A stretch of DNA of 40,949 nt from Candidatus Cryptobacteroides faecavium (GCA_017694995.1 JADIMB010000130.1:1-40949); one strand, 5' to 3'. Shown: positions 7,982-18,085, counted from the stretch's first letter. The notes: generated by a model not told the origin, from the sequence alone. A program made the numbers and translations.

Positions 7982-10330
7982 CTACTTCTCTTTTATGCCG
8001 TCCGTAAGGGAATATGGCTTGTCTTCTTTCGACAGCCCGCGCTTCCTGTCAGGTTTCGGCCCCATGTCGAACTCCCATACGCCGCCTTTGAGGATGTCAT
8101 CGTGGGTGACATACAGCTTGCCGTATTCCTTCCCGTCCATCCGGAAAGAGCGTACGTAGCAATTGGTGTCGCTCACCCCGGGGGCCTTTATCTCCAGGAC
8201 GTTGCCGTTCGGGAGGGTCACCTTTACGTAAGGGAGGTACGGTGCCCCGAGCACATACTGGTCTGTCCCCGGGCACACCGGATAGAACCCCATTACCGAA
8301 AACAAGTACCAGGCCGACATCTGGCCGCAGTCGTCGTTGCCCCCGAGACCGTTGATGTCATTCCGGTACATCCTGTTCAGGATCTGGCGTACCGTCGACT
8401 GGGTCTTCCACGGCTGGGATGTCCAGGCATACAGATAAGGCACATGGTGGCTCGGCTCGTTGCCGTGGACATACCCGCCTACGAGACAGGATTCCGTGAT
8501 GTCCTCGTTGTGCTCGTAGTACTCCTCGGGAAGATGCATTGTGAAAAGCTCGTCGAGCCTCCCGATGAACACCTTCTCCCCGCCCATGAGGCCGATCAGC
8601 CCGTACACGTCATGCGGGACATGGAACGAGAAGTTCCATGAGTTCCCCTCTATGAAACCCTCTCCCCATGTCTGGAGCACATCGAAGTCCTCCTTGAAAG
8701 ACCCGTCCGAATACCTCGGCCGGGCAAATCCTGTCTCCGGGTCGTATATGTTCCTGTAGTTCAATGCCCTTTCAAGGTATTCACCTGCGATGTCGTCCCT
8801 GCCCTCCTTCAGTGCGGCGCTGTAAATGGTCCAGTCGTCATAGGCGTATTCGAGCGTAGTGGAAGCCGCCGTGCCGCTCCTGTCCAGAGGGACGTACCCG
8901 AGCTCCATATACTCTTTTATGCCTTCATAGTACGGGACTTTCGATGTGCTCACCATGGCATCCAGGGCATTGCCCCGGGCATCGTCAAAGGTGCCCTTGA
9001 CAATGGCGTCCGCAAGCACCGGGACGGCGTGGTAGCCGCTCATGCACCAGTTCTCGTTGCCCATCAGGCTCCATACAGGGAGCATGCCGTGTACGCTCTG
9101 CCGCTGGTGCGCAATCATGGACCTCACCATGTCAGCGTTCCTGTCCGGCTTGAAAAGGTTCAGGAACGGATGCTCGGCCCGGTATGTGTCCCACAGTGAG
9201 AAGACGGTATAGTTCGTGAAGCCGTCCGCCGTGTGGATATTGTGGTCGAGACCCCTGTACCGCCCGTCCACATCCATGTACACCGAAGGGTTGATCATGG
9301 TATGGTAAAGAGAGGTGTAGAACATGGCCTTCTGGTCCTCGGTGCCTTCCGCCTCGAAATGCTTGAGCTCGTCATTCCACGACTCCCTCGCGGCAGCGGC
9401 TATCTCCTCGAAGCTGCGCCCCGAAGCCTCCGCCTGCAGATTCTTCAGCGCGCCTTCCGTACTCACGGCAGAAAGGGCGACCTTCACTGTGAGCTCCCTG
9501 TCCTGCCCCATATCGAAGCAGAAATACGCCGCCACGTCACGGCCGGCTATCTCCGGGAAGTCCTTCTCCAGGCTGAACCGTCTCCAGAATCCGTTGTAAG
9601 GGACTCCGGAGCGGTCCTTGTATCCGTAAGTGGACACCGGACGGGAGAATGACATGGCGAAGTAGGTGTAGTTCGTCCTCGCCCACCCGTTGGTTATCCT
9701 GTAGCCGGTCACAAGCGTGTCGTTTTCCACCCGCAGGACAGACCACAGGGTCTTGCCATCATAGTTGTAGATGCCGTGCGCCATGTCGAGCACGATATGC
9801 CCCTGGTCCGCCCCTTCCGGGAATGTGTACTTATGGACGCCTGTCCTCGCGGTGGCGGTAAGCTGCGCCCTGATGCCGCAGTCCTCGAGCATGACCTCGT
9901 AATAGCCCGGGGAGGATTTCTCCGTGGAGTGGCTGAACCTTGAACGGTAGCCGCTGTCAGGATTGTCCGAAGTCCCCGGATTGAGCACGATCTCTCCCGT
10001 GGCAGGCATGATGAGGAAATCCCCCAGGTCGGAGTGCCCCGTCCCGCTGAGATGCGTGTGGCTGAAGCCCACTATGGTCTTGTCCCCATACTGGTAGCCT
10101 GCACAGTACTCGTAGGCCTTCTTCTGGTAGGCACCGTCCACATTGTGCGGTATGGTGTCTGTATCCGGGCTGAGCTGTACGGCCCCGAAAGGCACGCACG
10201 CGCCCGGGAATGTATGGCCCATCCCGTTGGTCCCTATAATCGGGTTCACATAATCCACCGGATCCGCGGCGGCGGCCACCGGCAATGCTGCGATCGCAAG
10301 CATACTGAAAAATTTCCGTTTCATATCCAT
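7982..10330 (-). CDS. GH92 exo-alpha-mannosidase (second)
   Basis: Predicted 782 residues. The signal peptide ends near VAAAA-D and the mature protein starts DPVDYVNPIIGTNGMGHTFPGA; starts at M1 or M3 are both possible. Motifs in order: SLWDTYRAEHPF, GFIEGNSWNFSFHVPHD with E561 at the general-acid position, YVHGNEPSHHVPYLY with E625, and GGNDDCGQMSAWY with N665-D666-D667. It is the closest in form to the 4818-7151 enzyme, and both keep GNEPxHH and GNDD, so they may have similar linkage preference or act at different depths of the glycan. It is directly downstream of the divergent third GH92 with a 16-base gap. Confidence 0.93.
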   Translation of the reverse strand: MDMKRKFFSMLAIAALPVAAAADPVDYVNPIIGTNGMGHTFPGACVPFGAVQLSPDTDTIPHNVDGAYQKKAYEYCAGYQYGDKTIVGFSHTHLSGTGHSDLGDFLIMPATGEIVLNPGTSDNPDSGYRSRFSHSTEKSSPGYYEVMLEDCGIRAQLTATARTGVHKYTFPEGADQGHIVLDMAHGIYNYDGKTLWSVLRVENDTLVTGYRITNGWARTNYTYFAMSFSRPVSTYGYKDRSGVPYNGFWRRFSLEKDFPEIAGRDVAAYFCFDMGQDRELTVKVALSAVSTEGALKNLQAEASGRSFEEIAAAARESWNDELKHFEAEGTEDQKAMFYTSLYHTMINPSVYMDVDGRYRGLDHNIHTADGFTNYTVFSLWDTYRAEHPFLNLFKPDRNADMVRSMIAHQRQSVHGMLPVWSLMGNENWCMSGYHAVPVLADAIVKGTFDDARGNALDAMVSTSKVPYYEGIKEYMELGYVPLDRSGTAASTTLEYAYDDWTIYSAALKEGRDDIAGEYLERALNYRNIYDPETGFARPRYSDGSFKEDFDVLQTWGEGFIEGNSWNFSFHVPHDVYGLIGLMGGEKVFIGRLDELFTMHLPEEYYEHNEDITESCLVGGYVHGNEPSHHVPYLYAWTSQPWKTQSTVRQILNRMYRNDINGLGGNDDCGQMSAWYLFSVMGFYPVCPGTDQYVLGAPYLPYVKVTLPNGNVLEIKAPGVSDTNCYVRSFRMDGKEYGKLYVTHDDILKGGVWEFDMGPKPDRKRGLSKEDKPYSLTDGIKEK

Positions 10331-10346
10331 ATTGTCCTAATCTGGT

Positions 10347-12638
10347 TTATTTTCCTTCCCTGGAGAAAGAATAAGGCAGATCGGACTCCGCGGTCCCCCT
10401 TCCCGTTGACGGTCGGTCATCCATGTCGAAGTAAAGCCTGGCGCCCGCCGTAAGGTCAGTGTGGTCCAGATAGTTCTTGGTGTATTTCCTGCCGTTGAGC
10501 TGCATAGAACGGATGTATCTGTTGCTGTCGCTGTTCTCCGGTGCCAAAATCTCCACCTTCTTCCCGTTTTCAAGGCTGATCACCGCCTTGCGGAAATATG
10601 GCGCGCCCAATGCGTACTCGCCGCTCCCCGGACATACAGGGTAGAATCCCAGGGCCGTGAACACATACCAGGCGGAAGTCTGTCCGTTATCCTCGTCTCC
10701 GCAATACCCGTCCGGTGTCGGCTTGTAGAACCGTGTCATGACCTCCCTGAGCCAGTACTGGGCCTTCCACGGCTCACCGGCATAGTCATACAGGTAGATC
10801 ATGTGCTGTATAGGCTGGTTGCCGTGCGCATAGTTGCCCATGTTCATGACCTCCATTTCACGGATCTCATGGATGACACCTCCATAATAGCTGTCATCGA
10901 ACACCGGAGGAAGTGCAAAGATAGTATCAAGCTGGCTGACAAACTCCTTTTTCCCGCCCATCATGTCTATCAGGCCCTGCACGTCATGGAAAACCGACCA
11001 TGTATAGTGCCAGCTGTTCCCTTCCGTGAAGGCGTCTCCCCACTTGAACGGGTTGAACGGGCTCTGGAAAGTGCCGTCCTCATTCCGGCCCCTCATGAGC
11101 TTCGTCTCGGGGTCGAACACGTTGCGCCAGTTCTGGCTTCTCTTCTTGTAGACTTCAAGTTCGTCAGCCGGTCTTCCGAGCTTCTGCCCCATCCTGTATA
11201 TGCACCAGTCGTCATAGGCATATTCAAGGGTGCGCGCCACGTTCTCGTTGATGCCCACATTGTACGGGATGTAGCCCAGTTCATTATAGTACTGGTAGCC
11301 GTAACGCCCCGTGGAGGCTATGCGCGGATGCACGCTGTTCGCCCCTTTCAGGAGACCTTCGTACATCTTCTGCGCATCGGCCTTGGTGACGCCCTTGAGG
11401 TATGCGTCGGCGACCACCGAAGCGGAGTTGTTGCCGATCATGCATCCGCGGTGCCCCGGGCTCGCCCACTCCGGGAAGAACCCGCTTTCGAGATAGGCGT
11501 TCAGCAGACCTTCCTGCATCTTCTCCCCCATTGAAGGATAGACAAGGTTCACCAGAGGGAAAAGGCACCGGAACGTATCCCAGAACCCGGTGTCAGTGAA
11601 CATGTATCCCGGAAGGACTTCACCGTTGTACGGGCTGTAATGCACGACCTGCCCACCGGCATCAACCTCGGAGAAATTCCTCGGGAAAAGGACAGAACGG
11701 TACAAGCATGAATAGAAGGTTTTCAGTCTGTCGGCATCATCATCCTCTACATGAATCCTTCCAAGGACATCATTCCATACTTCCCGTCCTTCCTCCTTCA
11801 CCTGGTCGAAAGTCCTGTCGCCGATTTCCCTGAGATTGATCTCGGCCTGCTCCAGGCTGATGAATGAGGAGGCCACTTTCGCATGCACCTGCTCCCCGCG
11901 GCGGCTTGTGCTGAAGCCGATCACGGCCCCGACATGGTCGGACTCGAGCTCAAGGTGCTCCTCCACTTCATGGTAGTCCGCCCAGGTCTTGTGGAACTCG
12001 AACGGACGGTCGAACTCGACTATGAACCAGTTCCTGAAATTCCTCGGCACACCCCCGCTGTTCCTGGTGGTATATCCTACGATACGGTTCTCTTCGGGGA
12101 TAATCTTTATATAAGAGCCCCTGTCATAGGCATCCACTATCACGTATGCCTGGTCCGTCCTGGGGAAAGTGAAGCGGAAATAGGCACATCTCTCGGTAGG
12201 TGTAATCTCAGTAGTCATGTCATACTCCGACAGGTACACACTGTAATAGTACGGCCTGGCATCCTCAGACTTGTGGGTGAACCAGGACGCCCTCCGCTCC
12301 TCGTCTATCTTCAGACGGCCGGTCACAGGCATGATCGAGAACTGCCCGTAGTCGTTTATCCACGGGCTCGGGCGGTGGGTCTGCTTGAAGCCGCGGATCT
12401 TGTCCGCATCGTACGTGTACGACCACCCGTCACCCATTTTCCCGGTCTGCGGGATCCAGCTGTTCATCCCCCAGGGGAGGGAAATCACCGGAGTGGTGTT
12501 TCCATTGGAGAACGACACCTTGGAGTCCGTACCCATCAGAGGGTTGACATAATCGACAGGCTGTTTCTGCTGTGCGGAGGCAGCAGCCCCGCACAGCAGC
12601 ATTGCAGCCGCAAGGAAAAGCTTTTCTATTCTTTTCAT
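10347..12638 (-). CDS. GH92 alpha-mannosidase, divergent subtype (third)
   Basis: I chose the ATG at 12638, which starts directly before a normal signal peptide (MKRIEKLFLAAAMLLCGAAA); the in-frame GTG at 12656 would add six residues. The 763-residue protein starts VDYVNPLMGTDSKVSFSNGN. The general-acid Glu is kept (FTEGNSWHYTW, E539). The calcium/+1-region motif is GNQPIQHM (Q608) instead of GNEPxHH, and the base motif is GDEDNGQTSAWY (D648, D650) instead of GNDDCGQ. These changes place it in a different GH92 subgroup from its two neighbours, probably with another linkage or leaving-group preference. It is the first enzyme gene after susD, with a 33-base gap. Confidence 0.9.
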   Translation of the reverse strand: MKRIEKLFLAAAMLLCGAAASAQQKQPVDYVNPLMGTDSKVSFSNGNTTPVISLPWGMNSWIPQTGKMGDGWSYTYDADKIRGFKQTHRPSPWINDYGQFSIMPVTGRLKIDEERRASWFTHKSEDARPYYYSVYLSEYDMTTEITPTERCAYFRFTFPRTDQAYVIVDAYDRGSYIKIIPEENRIVGYTTRNSGGVPRNFRNWFIVEFDRPFEFHKTWADYHEVEEHLELESDHVGAVIGFSTSRRGEQVHAKVASSFISLEQAEINLREIGDRTFDQVKEEGREVWNDVLGRIHVEDDDADRLKTFYSCLYRSVLFPRNFSEVDAGGQVVHYSPYNGEVLPGYMFTDTGFWDTFRCLFPLVNLVYPSMGEKMQEGLLNAYLESGFFPEWASPGHRGCMIGNNSASVVADAYLKGVTKADAQKMYEGLLKGANSVHPRIASTGRYGYQYYNELGYIPYNVGINENVARTLEYAYDDWCIYRMGQKLGRPADELEVYKKRSQNWRNVFDPETKLMRGRNEDGTFQSPFNPFKWGDAFTEGNSWHYTWSVFHDVQGLIDMMGGKKEFVSQLDTIFALPPVFDDSYYGGVIHEIREMEVMNMGNYAHGNQPIQHMIYLYDYAGEPWKAQYWLREVMTRFYKPTPDGYCGDEDNGQTSAWYVFTALGFYPVCPGSGEYALGAPYFRKAVISLENGKKVEILAPENSDSNRYIRSMQLNGRKYTKNYLDHTDLTAGARLYFDMDDRPSTGRGTAESDLPYSFSREGK

Positions 12639-12671
12639 TTTGATCAAAGAAATCACTTCCGGTTTTTCTTA

Positions 12672-14669
12672 TTATTCAGCCGAAGCAGATGACCAGCCGT
12701 AATTCTGCACCATTTCAGGGTTACGTCTGATCTCGGCATCAGGGATAGGGAAAAGATAGTGCTGAGGACCGAAGACCCTGGTATCGAAGACCACCTTCTG
12801 GAAAAACTCAGGAGGATCGGCCATGTAGTTCAGTCCGTGAAGTTCTCCGCCTTCTCCGCCGGTATGATATGAAGGATAGATCCAGTCATCGCCTACAGCC
12901 ATGTCTGCAACTTTCCATCTGCGGACATCAAAGAAGTGGTTCCACTCGAACGCGAGTTCCACCAGCCTTTCCCGGCGGATGACCTTGTCCACGTCTGTCC
13001 TGTTGGTACTCAGGCCTATATCGCTCAAGGCAATACGGTTATTCCCGTTGGAATCCTGGCCAGAGCCGTATTCTGGGATACCTGCCCTGTTGCGTATCAG
13101 GTTGACATAGTCAATAGCGGTCTCATAATCTCCCACGGCGCTGCAGCATTCCGCATACCCGAGATACATGTCCGCCAGACGCAGAAGTGTAGCCGCATGT
13201 ATTTCCTGATTGCCTGCATGCCATGCCCTTTTCCTTATACCGTATGCGCTGTAAGGCACATCATGTCCGGCAGCCGTATAACCGTTCTGCCCGTTACGCG
13301 TCAAGTTCGTAGTGAATTTGCCGAACTGGGCGTCCTGGTCATTCAGCCAGGTAGAGCCGTTGAATGTGATGTTGACATAGAACCTCGGCTCACGGTTTGC
13401 CCACTCTTTGAGAGTCAGGTTAGTGTTGCTCGCGAAATACTGCCTGTCCGGGTCTGCGGGATTGTTGTAATCACTGTCCCAGCCATATTTTGATGCATCG
13501 GGAACCTCGCCTATTCCATAAGCCACAGCCTGGTAATCCGGGTCATCCACAATGCGGAGGCCTTTTTCAGTGAAAAACAGGTCGACCATTTCCTGCGAAG
13601 TGCCGAATCCCATACCTCCGTTTATGCCGCTTCCTTGCTGGGTCGCGTTATACGGAGTGAAGATCCAGCCGGCATCCCCGTCGTTTGCCATCCTCACAAA
13701 AATCTGCTCAGGGCTGTCGGAGAAATAATATCCGCAAGACGCCCGGCGGCAGGACTCGTATGCGTCATACAGGCCGGTTGCCGGATCAGTATATCTGTAA
13801 AGGTCATAGCTTGACGGGACGAATTCGGTGAAGAATTCCTCGTATGCCTGCTTGGCCGCCTCCCATTTGGCGGTCTCCTGGCTTTTGTCCTGAGGGAAAA
13901 TCTGCTTCCCGTCACTGTTGGTCACTCCTGCGTAGGTCTCATTGCAGTTGAACAGAGGGGATGCCGCATAAAGGAGCACCTTGGCCTTGAAAGCCTTGCA
14001 CGCGCCCCTGTCAAAGCGTCCCAGGTTGGCCTGCGTATATTTGGCAGGAAGGTCTTCTGCCGCCCTGTCGAATTCAGTGACGATGAAATTGACTATTTCA
14101 TCCACGGAATTCCTCGGCAGGAGGAGGTCTTCCAGAGGAGTGTCAAGAGGAACCGCCTCTTCGCCCAGAAGGGTAGTCGGCCCGTACGACCTGAGAAGCA
14201 TGAAATAATAGAATGCCCTCAGGGCCCTTGCCTGGGCTTTCCATTCTCTGCGGGCCTGTTCTGTGGCTTCAAGACAGTTGTCCACATTGGCAATGAAAGT
14301 ACTTGCCTTGGAGATTCCCCTGTAATATTCTATATACCAGAAATTGATCCAGCCGTTGGAAGGATATACGGATCCGGTATTCCATTCGTTGGTTATATGC
14401 CAGTCCCAGGTGACATCACCTTCTATGGAGCTGGCTGTCCAGATACCGGAACAGTTACCCTGAGTGTTCGGCCAGCGCTCTCTGGACTCTTCCGGGACGT
14501 AACTATATACGTTGTTGAGAAACTCCTCCGTCCTTGTACGGTTCTGGAAAGTGCTCTCCATATCATATTGGGTCCCCGGAATCGTTTCAAAAAAATCTTC
14601 ACACGAACTGAGCGCACAAAGCAGTGCGGCTGCACCCAATCCTTTTAATATATTCTTGAACATATTCAT
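12672..14669 (-). CDS. susD: SusD/RagB-family glycan-binding lipoprotein
   Basis: Predicted 665 residues. The signal peptide ends in LSSC (C23) followed by EDFFETIPGTQ, the typical SusD mature start. The TPR-rich helical core is visible (RREWKAQARALRAFYYFMLLRSYG near 140-165) and the C-terminal RagB/SusD region includes RRERLVELAFEWNHFFDVRRWK. It sits on the cell surface, binds the target glycan and caps the SusC barrel. The start is 18 bases downstream of the susC stop, so the two are co-transcribed. Translation may begin at M1 or M3. The bound ligand cannot be read from sequence; the three GH92 genes downstream argue for a mannose-containing glycan. Confidence 0.95.
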   Translation of the reverse strand: MNMFKNILKGLGAAALLCALSSCEDFFETIPGTQYDMESTFQNRTRTEEFLNNVYSYVPEESRERWPNTQGNCSGIWTASSIEGDVTWDWHITNEWNTGSVYPSNGWINFWYIEYYRGISKASTFIANVDNCLEATEQARREWKAQARALRAFYYFMLLRSYGPTTLLGEEAVPLDTPLEDLLLPRNSVDEIVNFIVTEFDRAAEDLPAKYTQANLGRFDRGACKAFKAKVLLYAASPLFNCNETYAGVTNSDGKQIFPQDKSQETAKWEAAKQAYEEFFTEFVPSSYDLYRYTDPATGLYDAYESCRRASCGYYFSDSPEQIFVRMANDGDAGWIFTPYNATQQGSGINGGMGFGTSQEMVDLFFTEKGLRIVDDPDYQAVAYGIGEVPDASKYGWDSDYNNPADPDRQYFASNTNLTLKEWANREPRFYVNITFNGSTWLNDQDAQFGKFTTNLTRNGQNGYTAAGHDVPYSAYGIRKRAWHAGNQEIHAATLLRLADMYLGYAECCSAVGDYETAIDYVNLIRNRAGIPEYGSGQDSNGNNRIALSDIGLSTNRTDVDKVIRRERLVELAFEWNHFFDVRRWKVADMAVGDDWIYPSYHTGGEGGELHGLNYMADPPEFFQKVVFDTRVFGPQHYLFPIPDAEIRRNPEMVQNYGWSSASAE

Positions 14670-14687
14670 CTATTTTAAATATTCCTG

Positions 14688-17600
14688 TTAGAATTTGAAG
14701 TTGACTCCGAGAGATATTACACGTGAATTCGGATATGAAGTACCGTTATTGGTATTCAGTTCCGGATCCCAGAGTTTGAACTTGGAGAAGGTAAACAGAT
14801 TTGTTCCCATGATATACACGCTTGCTCCTTCAAGGAAAGTTTTCTGGAGAATCCTGTCAGGAAGGTTGTATGAAATGGACAGCTGTTTGAGCCTCAGGAA
14901 ACTTACATCCTTCTGCCACCATGTGCTGGTCCTTGTGTTGTTTGTATTGGCTGCAGACCCGAAATGGAGGCGAGGATAGAACACATCCTGATTTGTCGGG
15001 TCATCAGCAGACCAGCGGTCTTCGATATTGCTGTAAAGGTTTGAGATTCCGTTCGTGTCATTGAATGGCATGATAGCCGTTCCGCTCAGGCACCTGTCGG
15101 CAAAAGCATTTCCCGAGAAGAGGATGCCGACGGAGAAATCACCCAGCTGAAGATCGGCACCGAAGCCGTAGTAAAGCTTAGGGACATCACCCTGGCCGAT
15201 GAGGCACTGGTCGTAGTCGTCGATGATACCGTCACCGTTCAGGTCTTTGTATTTTATGTCACCGACCTTCGACACCTGGCCCGGATATTCCTCGCCGAAC
15301 TGCTTTGCGTGATTCATAATCTCGTCCTCACTGGTAAACAGACCTTCAGCGATCCAGCCCCAGCGTCCGTTCACATTGGTACCCCTCCTCTCAAGCCACG
15401 GATAAGGCTGCACAGGGTCATCGTTCTCGATTATGGTATCCTCGTTCCAGGTGAGGTTACCGCGCAGGGTAAGGAAAGTCTTGCGTCCAAGTCTCTGGTT
15501 GTACTCGAAATTGGCATCTATACCTTTGTTGTCCACAACTCCGAGGTTGGCATACGGCATCTCGATAAAGCCTGCATAATCAGGGATGGTAGCTCTCTGG
15601 AGGAAGATTCCGGTACGGTGCTCCTTGAAGAACTCGACAGTCATGTTGAACGCGTTGTCGAACAGCTGGATATCGATACCGAGGTTCTGCTTGAGGGAAG
15701 TGGACCATGTGACATTAGCCCCATAACGTGAGACTCCCCATCCGTTTACGTTGGAAGCGCTGGTGCCGAAGCGGTATCCGTTCTGGGAGGCCATCTGGTC
15801 AAGATACATGAACCGCCTGCCGGTAACAGAGTCGGCTCCGACAAGACCTGCCGTATAACGTATCCTGAAGAAAGATACATAATCCTTGATGTTTTTCCAG
15901 AACGGCTCGTTGGAGATCGCCCATCCGAGTCCGGCTGCCGGGAAGAAACCGAATTTCTGTCCAGGCGCGAAGTTCTCGGAACCGTTATAGCCGGCGTTCA
16001 GTTCTACGAAATAGCGGTCATCCCATGAATATGTCGCACGGGCGGCAATACCCTGCTGCTTGTATGTCAGGGAAGCTACGATATCGCCAGGGTCACGGTC
16101 TGTCCATGCCTTCTGGTTGTAAAGGAACATGGCGCCCACGGAATGCTTGCCGAATGTACGGCTGTAATTGAGGGACGCTTCGAAATAGATGTCCCTGTCG
16201 CTGTACTGGTCCTGTCTGAACCCGAGGTCCGGCTGGCCCTGATAGGTACGGTTGAGACGCAGGTTCCCGTTCTCGTCGAAGACATCGTCTTCCCACAGCC
16301 CGGTAGTCGCGTTCTGGCTTCCGGCGAAATAGAAAGTGTCCTCCCTTTTCGTGTAATACATGTCACGCTCGTTGTGGACATCGAATGCGACCAGCGCAGA
16401 AGCAGAAAGGCCCTTGCTCCACTCCCAGAAATCGAATGTCTGGGTTACCCTTACGTTGGAATAAAGCTGGTTGTTCGTCTCGTTTGTATATCCCCTGCGG
16501 GTCAGGTCGGCATAAGGGTTCCTGAAATCACCTGCTCCGGAAATACCGGACACTGAGCCGTCCGGCATCATAAGAGGCATATACACAGGATTGATGGACA
16601 TGGCAGAGGCGAACAGGTCGGAAGTAGACTGCTGAGGATAGTTTCCTATACCTATGTAGCCGCTGAATCCGAGGTCGATGGTAGTGGTCTCGGTAGGACG
16701 GAGATTAAGGTTGGCAGTGTAGTTGTACCTGTCATAGCGCATATTGGCGTTGTAGTTCTCCATCTCTGCTGTACGGGTAAGTCCGCGTTCATTATAATAT
16801 GAGAGGGAGACATAGTAGGTGGCGTTGGGGACACCGCCACGTACACTCACGTTTACCCTGCGGTTACGGCCGAACTTGTTGAAAAGCTCGTCCATCCAGT
16901 TCACTGCAGGATAAAGGTACGGATTGTAGTATTGAGGGTTGTCGTTCGGAAGGACTCCGTTTGCCTTTTTGGTCGCCTCAATGTACTCCTGAGGATACCT
17001 CAACGAGCCGTTCGTGTCCATATATGCCTCATTGGCCGCTTCCATATACTGGTAAGCGTCGGCCAGTTGAGGACGCTTGGTCAGAGTAATGATACTTTCA
17101 TAATAGTCGACATTGAACTGAGGTTTCCCGACCTTGCCCGGCTTGGTCTTGATGATTATGACACCGTTCGCTCCCCTCACACCGTATACGGCAGTCGCGG
17201 AAGCATCTTTCAGGACAGTGAAAGACTCGATATCATCAGGGTCGATATGGCTGAAATCCCTTTCCACACCGTCTACAAGGATAAGCGGACTTGAACTCTG
17301 TCCTGTGAAGGTCGAGAGACCGCGGATCCAGATATCCGAGTCGTCGTGCCCGGGCTCTCCGGTCCTTTGCACCGCCACCACTCCGGCGAGACGTCCCTGG
17401 ATAGCGGAAGAAAGGTTTGCGGTAGGCATCTTGATCTCATCCATCTCCATTGTCGCCTGTGAACCTACCACAGAGATTTTCCTCTGGGTTCCATAACCTA
17501 CGACAACGGTTTCATCAAGTTCTGATATGTCCTCTTCAAGAGCTACATCTATCACCCTTTCTCTTCCGACCGAAATTTCCTGCGACCGGTAGCCCAGGCA

Positions 17601-17843
17601 AGAAATCACGATAACAGGATTGGATGTGGTCAAGGTCAGAGAATACTGACCGTTGCTGTCGGTCATTATTCCATTGGATGTACCTTTTTCCATCACAGCG
17701 ACACCTTCCAGCAACGTACCCTTTTCATCGGATATACGTCCTGTCACTACTCTGTCCTGTGCCTGGAGTGCCACCGAGGGCAGCAGCAGCAACACCCAAA
17801 GCCACAAAGAACTGATAGTCAGTTTTAGTGAAAAACATTTCAT
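14688..17843 (-). CDS. susC: SusC/RagA-family TonB-dependent outer-membrane transporter
   Basis: Predicted 1051 residues. A signal peptide (about 1-29, ending LQAQD) is followed by a carboxypeptidase-regulatory-like domain (about 32-118, VVTGRISDEKGTLLEGVAV), a TonB-box-like stretch (ELDETVVVGYGTQRK), the plug domain with the SusC signature ILVDGVERDFSHIDPDDIES and VLKDASATAVYGVRGANG, and a beta-barrel ending in NFKF with the terminal aromatic residue. It imports oligosaccharides across the outer membrane with SusD. It is the first gene of the PUL operon and lies downstream of the HTCS-like regulator, whose gene ends 242 bases upstream after a hairpin. Confidence 0.97.
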   Translation of the reverse strand: MKCFSLKLTISSLWLWVLLLLPSVALQAQDRVVTGRISDEKGTLLEGVAVMEKGTSNGIMTDSNGQYSLTLTTSNPVIVISCLGYRSQEISVGRERVIDVALEEDISELDETVVVGYGTQRKISVVGSQATMEMDEIKMPTANLSSAIQGRLAGVVAVQRTGEPGHDDSDIWIRGLSTFTGQSSSPLILVDGVERDFSHIDPDDIESFTVLKDASATAVYGVRGANGVIIIKTKPGKVGKPQFNVDYYESIITLTKRPQLADAYQYMEAANEAYMDTNGSLRYPQEYIEATKKANGVLPNDNPQYYNPYLYPAVNWMDELFNKFGRNRRVNVSVRGGVPNATYYVSLSYYNERGLTRTAEMENYNANMRYDRYNYTANLNLRPTETTTIDLGFSGYIGIGNYPQQSTSDLFASAMSINPVYMPLMMPDGSVSGISGAGDFRNPYADLTRRGYTNETNNQLYSNVRVTQTFDFWEWSKGLSASALVAFDVHNERDMYYTKREDTFYFAGSQNATTGLWEDDVFDENGNLRLNRTYQGQPDLGFRQDQYSDRDIYFEASLNYSRTFGKHSVGAMFLYNQKAWTDRDPGDIVASLTYKQQGIAARATYSWDDRYFVELNAGYNGSENFAPGQKFGFFPAAGLGWAISNEPFWKNIKDYVSFFRIRYTAGLVGADSVTGRRFMYLDQMASQNGYRFGTSASNVNGWGVSRYGANVTWSTSLKQNLGIDIQLFDNAFNMTVEFFKEHRTGIFLQRATIPDYAGFIEMPYANLGVVDNKGIDANFEYNQRLGRKTFLTLRGNLTWNEDTIIENDDPVQPYPWLERRGTNVNGRWGWIAEGLFTSEDEIMNHAKQFGEEYPGQVSKVGDIKYKDLNGDGIIDDYDQCLIGQGDVPKLYYGFGADLQLGDFSVGILFSGNAFADRCLSGTAIMPFNDTNGISNLYSNIEDRWSADDPTNQDVFYPRLHFGSAANTNNTRTSTWWQKDVSFLRLKQLSISYNLPDRILQKTFLEGASVYIMGTNLFTFSKFKLWDPELNTNNGTSYPNSRVISLGVNFKF

Positions 17844-18001
17844 GGTACAAAAATTGTTAGTTAGTAATAATAAGAAGGCGATCTAAGAAAAAATTTTTCT
17901 TTTAATCCACCGTAAATGTCGCGATAATCATAATTTGCCTTGTTCTGGCATAAATCTTTTTTCAAATGTCAAGACAGCACACACCATGTCAGATGGAGGA
18001 A

Positions 18002-18009
18002 CAAATATA
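18002..18009 (-). promoter_or_regulatory. Candidate -7 element for the susC operon
   Basis: The minus strand reads TATATTTG, a full match to the Bacteroidetes -7 consensus TAnnTTTG. Transcription would begin about 150 bases before susC. No good -33 TTTG is seen at 19-20 bases. The element lies directly after the terminator-like hairpin, so part of the hairpin would fall in the core promoter. Confidence 0.4.
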
Positions 18010-18010
18010 A

Positions 18011-18042
18011 CAGGCTGTCTATCAATATAGAAAGACAGCCTG
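18011..18042 (-). terminator. Hairpin between the HTCS-like gene and susC
   Basis: CAGGCTGTCT (18011-18020) and AGACAGCCTG (18033-18042) form a perfect 10-bp stem with a 12-base loop. On the minus strand it is followed by TTATATTTGTT, a broken T tract. It probably ends the regulator transcript. It could also serve as an operator, given its overlap with the candidate susC promoter. Confidence 0.6.
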
Positions 18043-18085
18043 TCGTCAAATTGGGGCACAAAAAAATCTTTATCCTGCCGATATC

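Noticed and set aside
10815..10817. Loss of the catalytic acid in the third GH92 (Gln in GNQP)
   Set aside because: The general acid aligns with the TEG motif upstream, which is kept as E539; Q608 lies in the +1/calcium region.
10461..11534. 357-codon plus-strand frame
   Set aside because: Antisense to the third GH92 gene, with no recognisable domain.
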